From BOG-224 sp963783505 (GTDB lineage: Bacteria > Acidobacteriota > Terriglobia > Bryobacterales > Bryobacteraceae), in the NCBI GenBank assembly GCA_963783505.1, contig CAWAOP010000017.1, positions 186,001-250,000 of the forward strand: a DNA stretch of 64,000 nt. Direction: 5' to 3'. The notes beneath the pieces were generated by a model. It saw only the letters and a list, made by a program, of their open reading frames with translations, had not been told where the DNA came from and ran no database searches. Both the position numbers and the translations under genes were made by a program. Each line of letters starts with the position of its first letter. The first letter of the stretch is position 1. Below are positions 33,920 to 43,222 of the stretch, piece by piece.

Positions 33920-35281
33920 CTATAGGTTCCGCTCCTGCACCCTCGCGTCCAACTCGCCTTTCGCCACGCGCACGTGAATGCTCGATCCCGGCGGCGCTGT
34001 TGCTGCGTCCTTCAGAATGCCGCTTTCATTAGAGACAATCGCGTAGCCGCGTTCGAGAATGCGTAGCGGGCTGAGCGCTTCCAGTTGCGCCGATGATCGC
34101 TGCCATGCGCTACGGCGCAATGCAAGGTGCGCGCGCATCGCGGCCGAGGCGGCCGCCGAAGCCGCTTCCAATCCGCGCCGCATCTCGGCCAGCCGCGGGC
34201 GGGCGTCGAAGTGGCGCAGACGCTCCTCCAGGCCACGACGCTCGCGCTCGCGAGCGGCCACGGCTGTCCGCACGCTCTCGCGCATCCGGTAGGCGCAATC
34301 GTCCACGCGTTGCTGCGCCCGGCCTACGCGCCGGTGCAGAGCGGAAGCGGCGCGCTCCACCCCCTGCTGCCCGAGCCGCCGGTCCAGCATCGCCAGGCGG
34401 TAACGCATGGCTTGGAGCGCCTTACGTTCGGCGGCATCAACGCTCTCCTCCACGTCTTCACGTAGCGGAACGGCCAACTCCGCAGCCGCGGACGGCGTGG
34501 GCGCGCGCAGGTCCGCCACGAAATCGGCGATGGTGAAATCCGTTTCGTGGCCCACGGCCGAAATCACGGGAACCGCGCACGCTGCAATGGCGCGCGCGAC
34601 GGACTCCTCGTTGAATGTCCAAAGGTCTTCGAGAGATCCGCCTCCGCGCCCCACGATCAGCACGTCCGGCCATTTCGTCCGGCTGAAATACTCGATGCCG
34701 CGGCAGACTTCTTCTTTCGATCCCTCACCCTGCACCATTGCGGGATACAGCCGGATATGAAGCCCGGGGAAACGCCGTGACAGAATATTCAGCAAATCCG
34801 CGATGGCGGCGCCGCGCGGCGAGGTGACGATGCCGATGCGCCTCGGAAAACGCGGCAACGGCCGTTTGCGGGCCGCGTCAAACAGCCCTTCCGCCGCCAG
34901 CTTCTTCTTGAGCTGCTCGAAGGCCAGTTGCAGCGCGCCAACGCCTTGCGGCTCGAGCGCCTCCACCTGAAGCTGATATTCGCCGCGCGATTCATATACG
35001 TCAATGCGCCCGCGCGCAAGCACAGCGAGCCCGTCGGCAGGCTTGAACTTCCAAAGCCGGTGCGACGATCGAAAGGCCACGGCGCGCAACTGGGCGTCAC
35101 TGTCCTTGAGCGTGAAATAGTAGTGCCCGCTGGCGGCCTGCTTGAAACCCGAAATCTCGCCCGAAACCCAAACGTCGCGGAACTCCTTATCGAGCGCGGC
35201 GCGGATGGCGCCCGTGATTTCGGCGACTGTATAAACGCGGCGTTCCGGAGCGAGATTGAACTCCAGCGCGAATTGCTCCAC
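33920..35281 (-). CDS. xseA: Exodeoxyribonuclease VII large subunit
   Basis: From the GTG at 35281 the protein has 453 aa, the usual length. It has an N-terminal OB domain (RVYTVAEITGAIRAALDKEF, VWVSGEISGFKQAASGHYYF), then the catalytic domain with RRIGIVTSPRGAAIADLL, DVLIVGRGGGSLEDLWTFNEE and AVGHETDFTIADFVADLRAPTPSAAAE, then long coiled coils and a C-terminal RGYAIVS domain. It degrades single-stranded DNA with the small subunit XseB, which is not nearby. The frame stays open to an ATG at 35476, which would add 65 residues translated from a heptamer tract (repeating PNPQPPT); those residues are not part of the family. Which start is used is unclear. Confidence 0.9.
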   Translation of the reverse strand: MEQFALEFNLAPERRVYTVAEITGAIRAALDKEFRDVWVSGEISGFKQAASGHYYFTLKDSDAQLRAVAFRSSHRLWKFKPADGLAVLARGRIDVYESRGEYQLQVEALEPQGVGALQLAFEQLKKKLAAEGLFDAARKRPLPRFPRRIGIVTSPRGAAIADLLNILSRRFPGLHIRLYPAMVQGEGSKEEVCRGIEYFSRTKWPDVLIVGRGGGSLEDLWTFNEESVARAIAACAVPVISAVGHETDFTIADFVADLRAPTPSAAAELAVPLREDVEESVDAAERKALQAMRYRLAMLDRRLGQQGVERAASALHRRVGRAQQRVDDCAYRMRESVRTAVAARERERRGLEERLRHFDARPRLAEMRRGLEAASAAASAAMRAHLALRRSAWQRSSAQLEALSPLRILERGYAIVSNESGILKDAATAPPGSSIHVRVAKGELDARVQERNL

Positions 35282-35295
35282 CAGATCAGTGTACC

Positions 35296-35424
35296 GGGGG
35301 TTGGGGGTTGGGGGTTGGGGGTTGGGGGTTGGGGGTTGGGGGTTGGGGGTTGGGGGTTGGGGGTTGGGGGTTGGGGGTTGGGGGTTGGGGGCCGGGGTTC
35401 GGGGGTTGGGGGTTAGGGGTTGGG
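35296..35424 (+). repeat. G-rich heptanucleotide tandem repeat (GGGGGTT)n
   Basis: Thirteen perfect GGGGGTT units run from 35296 to 35386, followed by about five variants (GGGGGCC, GGGGTTC, two GGGGGTT, AGGGGTT) to 35424. On the minus strand this is a CCCCC-rich tract immediately before the likely xseA start. Seven-base units change the reading frame when the copy number changes, and G5 runs separated by TT favour G-quadruplex formation on the plus strand. Confidence 0.95.
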
Positions 35425-35453
35425 AACCGACGCCGAGAGCAGTGGAAGGAATG

Positions 35454-35753
35454 CTATTCTTCTTCGTGCTGCGCATGCGCTGCCTTCGGCGCGGCCGAGA
35501 CCGTCGCCGTCAGCTCTTCGAGCGTCACACGGCGCTCGCGCGCACGGTTAGCGCCGGCGCTCTCGGCTTGCTCCAGGCGGAATTCGCGAGCCGAGGCCAG
35601 TTCCTCTTCCAGGTTGAAAGCGGGAGTTCCTTTCAACGACGGTACTCGCGCCACACCGCGTTCATCCACGACGCAGTCCACGCCATTGGCGGCGGTGAAC
35701 CAAATGCGGATGCCTTGGCGGACGGCGAGCCGGCGGAGATCGGCCAGCTTCAT
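35454..35753 (-). CDS. Hypothetical protein of 99 aa in the dksA-like/xseA group
   Basis: Not recognised. The protein begins MKLADLRRLAVRQGIRIWFTA, has a strand-rich middle (GVDCVVDERGVARVPS) and ends with a Glu/Ala-rich helix (LEEELASAREFRLEQAESAG) and a His/Glu tail. Its ATG overlaps the stop of the DksA-type gene (ATGA) and AGGAAG lies upstream, which supports real translation. Located between a DksA-type regulator and xseA, it is probably co-expressed with them. Confidence 0.6.
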   Translation of the reverse strand: MKLADLRRLAVRQGIRIWFTAANGVDCVVDERGVARVPSLKGTPAFNLEEELASAREFRLEQAESAGANRARERRVTLEELTATVSAAPKAAHAQHEEE

Positions 35754-36160
35754 CGAGCTTCCTGGTACTCGTCTTCGAACTCGCCGCGCTCGGCGCGGGC
35801 TGAGATCTCTTCCTGGCAGGCTACGCAATAGCGCGCCCACGGCACGGCGTCGAGCCGCCTGGGGGAGATGGGCTGTTCGCACTCCATGCAGTCGCCGTAC
35901 ATGCCATCGTTGACACGGAGGAGCGCATCCGAAATCTCGCGCAACAACTTCATGTCGATGGTGTTGCGGTTGAGGAAAATCCACTCCTCGTGATGCTGCT
36001 GGCTCAAATCGCCCTCATCGGAGGGAATATCCAGACGCGCTACTACCTGGGCCGCCTTCTGTGCGGACATACTGCGCCGGACCTCATCCGCCTTCTTCTC
36101 CAGCATCTTGCGATAAGCGGCGAACTTCGTCTTGGGCCCGGTCTTCATCTTCGTAATCAT
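35750..36160 (-). CDS. DksA/TraR-type C4 zinc-finger protein
   Basis: A 136-aa protein with a helical N-terminal coiled coil (KFAAYRKMLEKKADEVRRSM) and a C-terminal zinc finger with CMEC (about 95-98) and CVAC (about 116-119) flanking EQPISPRRLDAVPWARY, the DksA/TraR signature. DksA proteins bind the RNA polymerase secondary channel and alter transcription with ppGpp. The acidic pair expected at the coiled-coil tip is represented by DEGD. It is the first gene of a minus-strand group (hypothetical gene, then xseA). Confidence 0.87.
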   Translation of the reverse strand: MITKMKTGPKTKFAAYRKMLEKKADEVRRSMSAQKAAQVVARLDIPSDEGDLSQQHHEEWIFLNRNTIDMKLLREISDALLRVNDGMYGDCMECEQPISPRRLDAVPWARYCVACQEEISARAERGEFEDEYQEAR

Positions 36161-36378
36161 CTTTCAGTACTGCAATTTTCCGGCGTCAGGAACTTAAGAC
36201 GCCTAAAAGTGGCTAAAGGTTGCGGGAATCCGAAAAAGATTTGGAATTACGGTGTTCCAGCGGACGTAAAAGTGTAGCCCAAAGCACATCCGCCAGTCAA
36301 ATCCAAGCGATTCATTACGCTTCAGGCTAGGATTACCAGGACTCTTCAAGCGATTGCGCGCGGGCTGGCGCCCGGCAA

Positions 36379-37353
36379 TTACCTGCACTTGCGGATCTGT
36401 CTCGCAAGTTCGGGGACCGTTTCGAACAGGTCGCCTACAATTCCGTAGTCGGCCACTTCGAAGATGGGCGCCGCCGGGTCCTTGTTGATGGCCACGATGG
36501 TTTGCGAGCCTTTCATCCCCACCAGGTGCTGGATGGCGCCCGAAACTCCAAGGGCGATGTACAATTTCGGACTCACCGTCTGGCCGGAACTGCCCACCTG
36601 CCGCTCCATGGGCAGCCAGCCGGCGTCGCAAATCGGACGCGAAGCTGCCAGTTCAGCCCCTAGAGCGTCCGCCAACTCCTGAGCGAGTGGAAGGTTCGAG
36701 GCATCGCGAATCCCTCTGCCAACGGCCACAATGACCGCGGCCCCAGTAAGATCGACTTCCGCCCGCGCCGCCCTCATGCGTTGGCCTGGGCGGGTACGGA
36801 TTGCCGCCGCGTCCAGCCGGGGTATGAACCGCTCGATAGCCGAGGAGCCATCCTCCATACGGTCCGCGCGATAGGCGCCCGCCTGCAAAGACACGAAGTG
36901 CGGCCCGGCGCCGGTGAGCCGCAGATCCGCATGCAGCTTTCCCTGATAAAGCTGCCGCACAAAAACCGGCAGCCCATCCTGGAACCGATGCGCGATGGCG
37001 TCGCAAACCGCCACGCGACCCATGGACGCGGCGAGCTTCGGCAGGTAATCGCGCACCTGATAGGTATGCGGGAATAGAACCAGACCGGCATGACGCGACT
37101 CAATCAACCGCCGCAGCGCGGAGCAGTAGCCATCCGCGGTATACTCGGCCAGCAGATCGTGCTCGACCGCGACAACGCTCTCAAGCTCCTTCGTGGCCAA
37201 CTCCGCCGCCAACGCGGTTACATCGTTCCCCACGACAGCGGCGCACGCCGGGACCCCCCATTCGCGCGCGATTTGCTGCGCCGCGGCAAGCGTTTCCAGG
37301 GAGGTTCTGTGCCAGATTCCCGCCCGTTGCTCCAGGACCGCAAGCACGCTCAT
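36379..37353 (-). CDS. etfA: Electron transfer flavoprotein alpha subunit
   Basis: A 324-aa protein with the N-terminal ETF domain and the FAD-binding C-terminal domain: RPICDAGWLPMERQVGSSGQ, then SPKLYIALGVSGAIQHLVGM, then AINKDPAAPIFEVADYGIVGD. EtfAB shuttles electrons from acyl-CoA dehydrogenases to the quinone pool. The ATG overlaps the etfB stop by four bases. Downstream of fabF and etfB, it closes an acpP-fabF-etfB-etfA block. Confidence 0.95.
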   Translation of the reverse strand: MSVLAVLEQRAGIWHRTSLETLAAAQQIAREWGVPACAAVVGNDVTALAAELATKELESVVAVEHDLLAEYTADGYCSALRRLIESRHAGLVLFPHTYQVRDYLPKLAASMGRVAVCDAIAHRFQDGLPVFVRQLYQGKLHADLRLTGAGPHFVSLQAGAYRADRMEDGSSAIERFIPRLDAAAIRTRPGQRMRAARAEVDLTGAAVIVAVGRGIRDASNLPLAQELADALGAELAASRPICDAGWLPMERQVGSSGQTVSPKLYIALGVSGAIQHLVGMKGSQTIVAINKDPAAPIFEVADYGIVGDLFETVPELARQIRKCR

Positions 37354-38144
37354 AGCGCCCGCGCCTCGAATCGCAGTTTCTCAAGCAGCGCCGCGACCAC
37401 GGCCTGGGCATCGCCCTGGAAGAGCTGGGTGTGTTTGGTGCGCGCCGGAAAATAGATGCGGTCGATCGCCACGCCCGATTCCGGCGAGGGATCGCTTTTG
37501 CCGATCAAGTCGGAAGCGCGAAGCGTTCGGATCTCCTTGGTTCGGGCCTTCTTGATGCCCATCAGCGTGGCATAGCGCAATGGGTGGATGCCGGATTGAA
37601 CGGTGAGCAGCGCCGGAAGCGGAAGCTCCAGGCTTTGCCTCCAGCCATCCTCCAGTTCGCGCTTGACGCGGATCGAGCCCTCCAGCTTCTCGACGTCCAT
37701 CACGATCGTGGCATGAGGAAGCCCCAGCAACTCGGCGAGGATCACGCCGGTCTGGCCCTGGCCCAAATCATCCGATTGCAGGCCCGTCAAGACGAGATCC
37801 GGAGATTCCGCCGAGATGACGGCGGCCAGCAGGCGCGCCAGCGCGAGCGCGTCCAGAGCCCCGGTGTCCTCGCGCTCGATATGTATGGCGCGGTCGGCGC
37901 CTTTGGCCAGAGTCTCTCGAAGAGCCTGCGCGACGCGGGCGGGGCCGGCCGAGACTGCGACCACCTCGCCTCCGTGACGCTCCTTCAATTGCAGCGCCTC
38001 TTCCAGAGCATAGGCATCGGGCTCGTTGATTTCGAATGCCAGGTCCGTCTCGTCGATCCGCCAGCCGGAGTTCCCTCCGGGCTCCGAGATTCGCAACTCC
38101 GAATCGCGAGCAGGGACCTGTTTGACAGCTACGACGATCCTCAT
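37350..38144 (-). CDS. etfB: Electron transfer flavoprotein beta subunit
   Basis: A 264-aa protein beginning MRIVVAVKQVPA, with INEPDAYALEEALQLKE, DLVLTGLQSDDLGQGQTGVILAELLGLPHATIV (AMP-binding loop) and LPALLTVQSGIHPLRYATLMGIKKA. It partners with EtfA (4-base overlap). It begins 25 bases after the fabF stop, so the two are probably on one transcript. Confidence 0.95.
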   Translation of the reverse strand: MRIVVAVKQVPARDSELRISEPGGNSGWRIDETDLAFEINEPDAYALEEALQLKERHGGEVVAVSAGPARVAQALRETLAKGADRAIHIEREDTGALDALALARLLAAVISAESPDLVLTGLQSDDLGQGQTGVILAELLGLPHATIVMDVEKLEGSIRVKRELEDGWRQSLELPLPALLTVQSGIHPLRYATLMGIKKARTKEIRTLRASDLIGKSDPSPESGVAIDRIYFPARTKHTQLFQGDAQAVVAALLEKLRFEARAL

Positions 38145-38169
38145 GATGAAACGGGCGCGCCCGTCTGAG

Positions 38170-39411
38170 CTAACGCCGATACCGCTTGAAAATCAGACTA
38201 CCGTTCGTGCCCCCGAATCCGAAGCTGTTGGAGAGCGCGTACTCGATCTTCATTGGGCGTGCGTGGTTGGGGACGTAATCCAGATCGCATAAAGGATCGG
38301 GCGTCTCGTAGTTGATGGTGGGAGGCGCGATCTGGTCGCGGATGGCCAGCACGCAGATGCCTGCTTCGACGCCGCCCGCGCCGCCCAGCAAATGCCCGGT
38401 CATGGATTTGGTGGAACTCACGGCCACCTTGTACGCGTGATCGCCGAACGCTCGCTTGATGGCTCGCGTTTCCACGCGGTCGCCCACGTCGGTGGAGGTT
38501 CCGTGGGCATTGATGTAATCGACATGAGAAGCCTCTATGCCCGCGTCCCGCATCGAGTTGCGCATGACGCGGTAGGCGCCGTCGCCATCCTCGGGTGGCG
38601 CCGTCAGGTGGAACGCATCGGCGCTCATCCCGTAGCCGACGAGTTCCGCTATCGGCGCGGCGCCGCGGGCCAGCGCGAATTCCAACTCCTCGAGAATCAG
38701 AATGCCAGACCCTTCACCCATCACGAATCCGTCGCGATCCTCGTCCCATGGGCGAGAGGCGCGCTCCGGCTCGGCATTGCGCGTGGAGAGCGCGCGCATG
38801 GCGGCGAACCCTCCGACGCACAGGGGCGTAATGGTCGCTTCGGCGCCTCCGCAAATCATCGCGTCCGCTTCGCCATACTGGATCATGCGGAACGAATCGC
38901 CGATGGAATGCGAGCTGGTGGTACAGGCCGTGGCCGTGGCTGAATTCGGACCTTTCGCGCCGCTGCGGATCGAGACATGGCCCGATGCCAGATTCACGAT
39001 CGTCGCCGGAATAAAGAACGGCGAAATACGGCGCGGTCCCTGTTCCATCAGGATCTTGTGCTCGCGCTCGATCACTTCGAATCCGCCGATTCCGCTCCCT
39101 ATATATACGCCCACGCGCTCGGCGATATCCGGAGTCACCTTCAAGCCGGAATTCTTAAGGGCCTCGTCCGCCGCGGCAACGGCGAACTGGATGAACCGGC
39201 CCATCTTCTTGATTTCTTTTTTCTCGATGTACTGGGCCGGATCGAAGTTCTTCACCTCTCCGGCGATCTGGCAAGAGAACGCGGACGCGTCGAACAGGGT
39301 GATGCGGCCGATGCCGCCGCGGCCCGCACGAATAGCGTCCCAGGTTGCTTCCGTCCCCTTGCCGACGGGCGTAAGCAAGCCAACGCCTGTGACTACCACT
39401 CTTCTAGACAA
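38170..39411 (-). CDS. fabF: 3-oxoacyl-[acyl-carrier-protein] synthase II
   Basis: A 413-aa condensing enzyme. The catalytic triad is visible: Cys163 in TATACTTSSHSIGD, His in NAHGTSTDVGD (about 304) and His in STKSMTGHLLGGAGG (about 341). It also has the C-terminal NSFGFGGTNGSLIF motif. It elongates acyl-ACP with malonyl-ACP in fatty acid synthesis. The start is a TTG at 39411 with GGAG upstream. It follows acpP by 27 bases, the classical acpP-fabF order. Confidence 0.96.
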   Translation of the reverse strand: MSRRVVVTGVGLLTPVGKGTEATWDAIRAGRGGIGRITLFDASAFSCQIAGEVKNFDPAQYIEKKEIKKMGRFIQFAVAAADEALKNSGLKVTPDIAERVGVYIGSGIGGFEVIEREHKILMEQGPRRISPFFIPATIVNLASGHVSIRSGAKGPNSATATACTTSSHSIGDSFRMIQYGEADAMICGGAEATITPLCVGGFAAMRALSTRNAEPERASRPWDEDRDGFVMGEGSGILILEELEFALARGAAPIAELVGYGMSADAFHLTAPPEDGDGAYRVMRNSMRDAGIEASHVDYINAHGTSTDVGDRVETRAIKRAFGDHAYKVAVSSTKSMTGHLLGGAGGVEAGICVLAIRDQIAPPTINYETPDPLCDLDYVPNHARPMKIEYALSNSFGFGGTNGSLIFKRYRR

Positions 39412-39438
39412 ACTGGATCTCCGTGACGAGAAGGCAGG

Positions 39439-39681
39439 CTATTTCTTGGCGGTCTTTTTCTCGATATACTCGACGGCGTCCTTCACGGTCGTGATCTTCT
39501 CGGCGTCTTCGTCCGGAATTTCAAGTTCGAATGCCTCTTCGAACGCCATGACCAACTCCACGATGTCGAGCGAATCGGCGCCAAGGTCGTCAACAAACGA
39601 CGCCGCGCCGTCCACCTGGCTCTCGTCGACGCCTAGTTGCTCGACAATGATCTGCTTCACCTTTTGCTCTACGGCTGCCAT
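39439..39681 (-). CDS. acpP: Acyl carrier protein
   Basis: An 80-aa acidic protein with the phosphopantetheine attachment site GADSLDIVELVMAFEE (Ser37) and the usual helices KVKQIIVEQLGV and FELEIPDEDAEKITTV. It carries growing acyl chains for fatty acid synthesis. AGGAGG precedes the ATG. Directly upstream of fabF. Confidence 0.97.
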   Translation of the reverse strand: MAAVEQKVKQIIVEQLGVDESQVDGAASFVDDLGADSLDIVELVMAFEEAFELEIPDEDAEKITTVKDAVEYIEKKTAKK

Positions 39682-40074
39682 GATTCCTCCTGGGGTTGTT
39701 TGAGAACGCGTTGATTTTAGCGAGCTTTACCCCGTAAACGCAATAGCCGCGGCGGGCCTATGCGGGGACCCTGCCCGGCAGGGGTCCGAAGTTTCTATTC
39801 TGCCACGAAATGGGGGCCGATTGGATTCGACCTTTCGCGCCTCGCAATTGCGGTTCCGCCGGGGCCCCGCCGCCGCGGCTGTCACAGCCGAGAGCTAGCC
39901 GTTCCCAAGGGCAAATCTGACTGCTGTCCGATGGCGCCAAGATTGTTTTGGGCTGGCCGAAATCCACCACCGACGGCTGTTTGCAGCCAGGCATCCAACT
40001 CAAAAACTCCATGTTTTCAATCACTTGCGTTTGGTAAACCAGGTGCATGACTCATGGCGCGAGAGGTATCTGCC
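39682..40074. promoter_or_regulatory. Divergent intergenic region upstream of acpP
   Basis: These 393 bases separate acpP (minus) from the secreted protein at 40075 (plus). On the minus strand TTGCGT (39738-39743) and TAAAAT (39714-39719) with an 18-base spacer form a candidate acpP promoter. The rest (about 39750-40040) has no recognisable gene; open frames on both strands look spurious, with no family features. GAGAGGT before 40075 is the ribosome-binding site of the plus-strand gene. Confidence 0.4.
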
Positions 40075-41049
40075 ATGAACCGCTTTCCCACTAGCTCGTT
40101 ACGCATGCTTGGATCGATCGCCGCGTGTCTGGCGCTTGGCGCAGTCCTGGCCTGGCCGCAGTCTGCCGACGGAGGCTGGAGAAAATTCGGCGACGATCCT
40201 CAGGTCCCGACAGCGGCGCCGGCGGAGGCCGCCCCGGCCCCGCAAAACGCTCCGCAATCCCAGCCCGCCGCCCAAGAGCCCGATCGAGCCGCGCAGCCCG
40301 CGCCATACGGCGTGCCGCTGGAACTGAACGTGAAGGCCGGCGCATATTTGAACGTGCGTGTGAACGACGCGTTGTCCAGCAACCGCAATCACCCCGGAGA
40401 TACGTTCTCCGCAACGCTGGCTCAGCCGCTGGTGGTGGATGGAATCATCGTCGCGGCTCGCGGACAAACGGTTTTTGGCCGCGTGGTGGAAGCGCAGAAA
40501 TCCAGCGCGAATTCACCTTCCCGGCTGGGCGTCGAATTGGATGAAATCACTTTGGTGGATGGCGAGCAGGCGCCGCTTCGAACGCAACTAACCAGTTTCG
40601 CGAGAGGCCGGACGCCCTCGGGCCAGCAGGCCGGCACGATACTCACGACGACGGCGTTAGGCACAATGATCGGGCATGGCGTGGGATGGGGAACGGGCGC
40701 GGCGATTGGAGCCGGCGCGGGAGCGCTCGCGGGGACGGTCGCGATCTTGATGACCCGCAATCAGCCAACGGTAATCTACCCCGAAACCGCGATGACGTTC
40801 CGGATCGAGTCTCCATTTACGGTATCCACCGCGCGCGCTCCGCAGGCGTTTCGTTACGCGGATCCGAACGATTACAGCCGGCCGGTTCAAGCCCAAGTCA
40901 TCGAGCGGCGTCCCGCAGCCCCGTGTTATGGTTGCGTGCCGCCCGTCTGGGGCTCCGTCTACGAGCCATATCCGTATTACGGGAGCCCGTACTACTACGG
41001 ACCAGGCTTCGGCGTGGTGATCGGAAGAGGCTTCGGACGGCGCTGGTAA
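40075..41049 (+). CDS. Secreted/envelope protein with glycine zipper and aromatic tail
   Basis: A 324-aa protein with a signal-peptide-like start (SIAACLALGAVLAWPQS) and an Ala/Pro/Gln-rich linker (about residues 48-80). A beta-rich central domain includes LNVRVNDALSSNRNHPGDTF and GQTVFGRVVEAQKS, also seen in TrbI/VirB10-like or BON-type envelope proteins. A Gly-rich helix (TMIGHGVGWGTGAAIGAGAGALAGTVAIL) resembles a glycine zipper. It ends in a Tyr/Pro/Gly-rich tail (YEPYPYYGSPYYYGPGFG). An outer-membrane-associated structural role is possible. The ATG at 40075 has GAGAGGT upstream. Family uncertain. Confidence 0.65.
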   Translation: MNRFPTSSLRMLGSIAACLALGAVLAWPQSADGGWRKFGDDPQVPTAAPAEAAPAPQNAPQSQPAAQEPDRAAQPAPYGVPLELNVKAGAYLNVRVNDALSSNRNHPGDTFSATLAQPLVVDGIIVAARGQTVFGRVVEAQKSSANSPSRLGVELDEITLVDGEQAPLRTQLTSFARGRTPSGQQAGTILTTTALGTMIGHGVGWGTGAAIGAGAGALAGTVAILMTRNQPTVIYPETAMTFRIESPFTVSTARAPQAFRYADPNDYSRPVQAQVIERRPAAPCYGCVPPVWGSVYEPYPYYGSPYYYGPGFGVVIGRGFGRRW

Positions 41050-41086
41050 CGAGAGACATGCATTACACTGAACGTTTCCAAAAGCC

Positions 41087-42731
41087 ATGTCCGCTTCAAA
41101 TTATGTGGACGCCAGTCTGAGCTATACGCGCGGGCCCGACGTTCCCCTTCTCGAGAAGACCTTGTCCCAGGCGCTTCGCGATACAGCCGCGAAGTTTCCA
41201 GATCGCGACGCGTTGATCGTCTGCCATCAGAACGTCCACCTGACGTGGAAGGAGTTGGACGACGAAGTGACCCGCGCAGCCCGCGGTCTGACAGGCCTGG
41301 GATTGCGCCCCGGCGACCGCGCGGGCATTTGGGCCAGCAACTGCCTGGAATGGGTCTTGCTGCAATATGCCACGGCGCGCGCCGGAGTGGTCCTGGTCAG
41401 CGTGAATCCGGCCAACCGTTCGCGGGAGCTGCGCTACGTGCTGCGGAAGTCCCACATCCGCGCGTTGTTTCTGCACGAAAAGGACGCGCGCGCCAATTAC
41501 CGCGAGATTCTGAACGAATCCTGCGACGGCGCTTCCACGCCGCTCGAACACGTGGTCTGGCTCGGCCAGGCTTCGTGGGATGAGATGATCCGCGGCGGCG
41601 TCGATTGCCCGGACGAAACCTACGGGCATCACGACATCGCCAACATCCAATACACGTCCGGCACCACGGGCTCGCCAAAGGGAGTGATGCTATCGCATCA
41701 CAACCTGCTGAACAACGGGATGGCCATCGGGCTGGCGCTGCAGTGTTCGCATGAAGACCGCATATGCGCGCCCGTGCCTCTCTATCACTGTTTCGGTTCG
41801 GTGATCGGCTCGATGGTTTCGGTGGCCAACGGCGCCGCCCTGATCCTGCCTTCGGCCCAGTTCGACGCGCTCTCGACGCTTCGCGCCGTCCATAGCGAGC
41901 GCGCCACGACAATCTACGGAGTTCCCACCATGTACGTCGCGGAACTCGAGCGCCCCGAGTTCGATACATTCGATCTCACGTCGCTTCGCAAGGGCGTTAT
42001 GTCCGGCGCGCCCTGCCCCATCGAGTTGATGAAGAAAGTCGCGGAGCGAATGCACATCGAGCGCATGACCATTCCATATGGCCAGACGGAGTCCTCTCCG
42101 GTCATTACCATGTCGAACGTGGGAGACTCCCAGGAGCAGCGCCTGACCACCGTCGGCGCGGCTCTGGCCAACACCGAAGTCCAGATCATCGACCCCAGCA
42201 CCGAAACAACGGCTTCCGCTCGGGCTGGTCGGCGAGTTGTGCACGCGCGGATACCTGGTGATGAAGGGCTATGACGCCGATTCGGCGGCGACCGCGGAAG
42301 TTGTCGATAGCGAAGGCTGGCTGCATACGGGCGATCTCGCCATTTTGCGGCCGGACGGTTTTTTCAGTTTCAAGGGACGCGCCAAAGACACCATCATCCG
42401 CGGAGGCGAGAACATCTACCCGCGCGACGTGGAGGAGTTCCTCCACACGAATCCGAAAATCGCCGACGTGTACGTCGTGGGTTTGCCTGATGCCCTGTTG
42501 GGTGAAACCGTGCTGGCTTGGGTCCAGCTCAAAACCGGCGAACAGGCGACGGCCGAGGAAATTCGCGACTTCTGCCGCAACAAAATCGCCTACTTCAAAA
42601 TCCCGCAATATGTCCGCTTTGTAGATTCGTTCCCGATGACCGTCAGCAAGAAGGTGCAGAAGTACGTCATGCGCGAACAGGAGATCCGCGAGCGCGGACT
42701 CGAGAAAGTCGCCAACCAGGCGACGGCGTAA
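41087..42731 (+). CDS. Acyl-CoA synthetase (AMP-binding, FadD-like), frameshifted as sequenced
   Basis: The first frame (41087 to about 42215) has the AMP-binding P-loop IQYTSGTTGSPKGVMLSHHN (about residues 185-205), VPLYHCFG and the YGQTESSPV adenine motif. The second frame (from about 42220 to 42731) continues PLGLVGELCTRGYLVMKGYD, GWLHTGDLAIL, FKGRAKDTIIRGGENIYPRDVEE and the catalytic Lys region FPMTVSKKVQKY. A one-base extra (or two-base missing) error near 42210-42220 explains the break. The repaired protein has about 548 aa. Such enzymes activate medium or long fatty acids to acyl-CoA via acyl-AMP; it lies near acpP, fabF and etfAB. Probably a functional gene with a sequence error. Confidence 0.88.
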
Positions 42732-42734
42732 GTT

Positions 42735-43154
42735 ATGCTCCAGAATGCATTTATCGGCAGGCCGGAGAAGCCTGGCGATGACGATGTCACCGTGGCGCTT
42801 GCGGTTGCTCGTCCGCTCTGGGATCAACTGCTCCAGCGCTTGGCGGCAGAATGCGGCCTGACGTCGTACGAATGGGGAACATCAGGGCGGAAGTACGGCT
42901 GGAGCTTGCGTGTCATGGCCAAGAAGCGGAGGATCCTCTATCTGCTGCCGAGCCGCGGCGCCTTCGGCGTGACGCTCGTGCTGGGCGACCGGGCGATCGG
43001 AGCCGCGCGCGATATGAAACTGCCGGCCAAAGTCATGCGGTTGATCGAGAGCGGCCAGCGTTATCCCGAAGGGACCGCCATCCGCCTCGAAGTTGCCTCC
43101 GCCAAGGACATCGACGCAGTACTCAAACTCGCCGCAATCAAGCTCCAGTACTGA
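42735..43154 (+). CDS. DUF3788-type protein
   Basis: A 139-aa protein. The pattern (AFIGRPEKPGDDDV, LWDQLLQRLAAECGLTSYEWGTSGRKYGWSLRVMAKKRRILYLLP, then FGVTLVLGDRAIGAA) fits the DUF3788 family, small cytoplasmic proteins of unknown function with a YjbR/YdhG-like look. It starts 3 bases after the acyl-CoA synthetase stop, so it is likely co-transcribed. Confidence 0.75.
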   Translation: MLQNAFIGRPEKPGDDDVTVALAVARPLWDQLLQRLAAECGLTSYEWGTSGRKYGWSLRVMAKKRRILYLLPSRGAFGVTLVLGDRAIGAARDMKLPAKVMRLIESGQRYPEGTAIRLEVASAKDIDAVLKLAAIKLQY

Positions 43155-43222
43155 TCCGGGATTCCAAGTTTGAATTCGAAGGCGTTCAGCCAGCGCGCCA
43201 GAGCGTGAAACGGTGGAACGGG

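Noticed and set aside
35296..35424. CRISPR array
   Set aside because: The repeat is a simple 7-base microsatellite without spacers; no cas genes are present in the window.
35282..35476. 65-residue PNPQPPT-repeat leader as a real domain of XseA
   Set aside because: It is the direct translation of a heptanucleotide microsatellite and has no counterpart in the family; kept only as a possible phase-variable leader in the findings.
39758..40048. 96-aa frames on both strands between acpP and the secreted protein
   Set aside because: No family features, no ribosome-binding site, and both strands open equally, as expected of GC-rich intergenic DNA.
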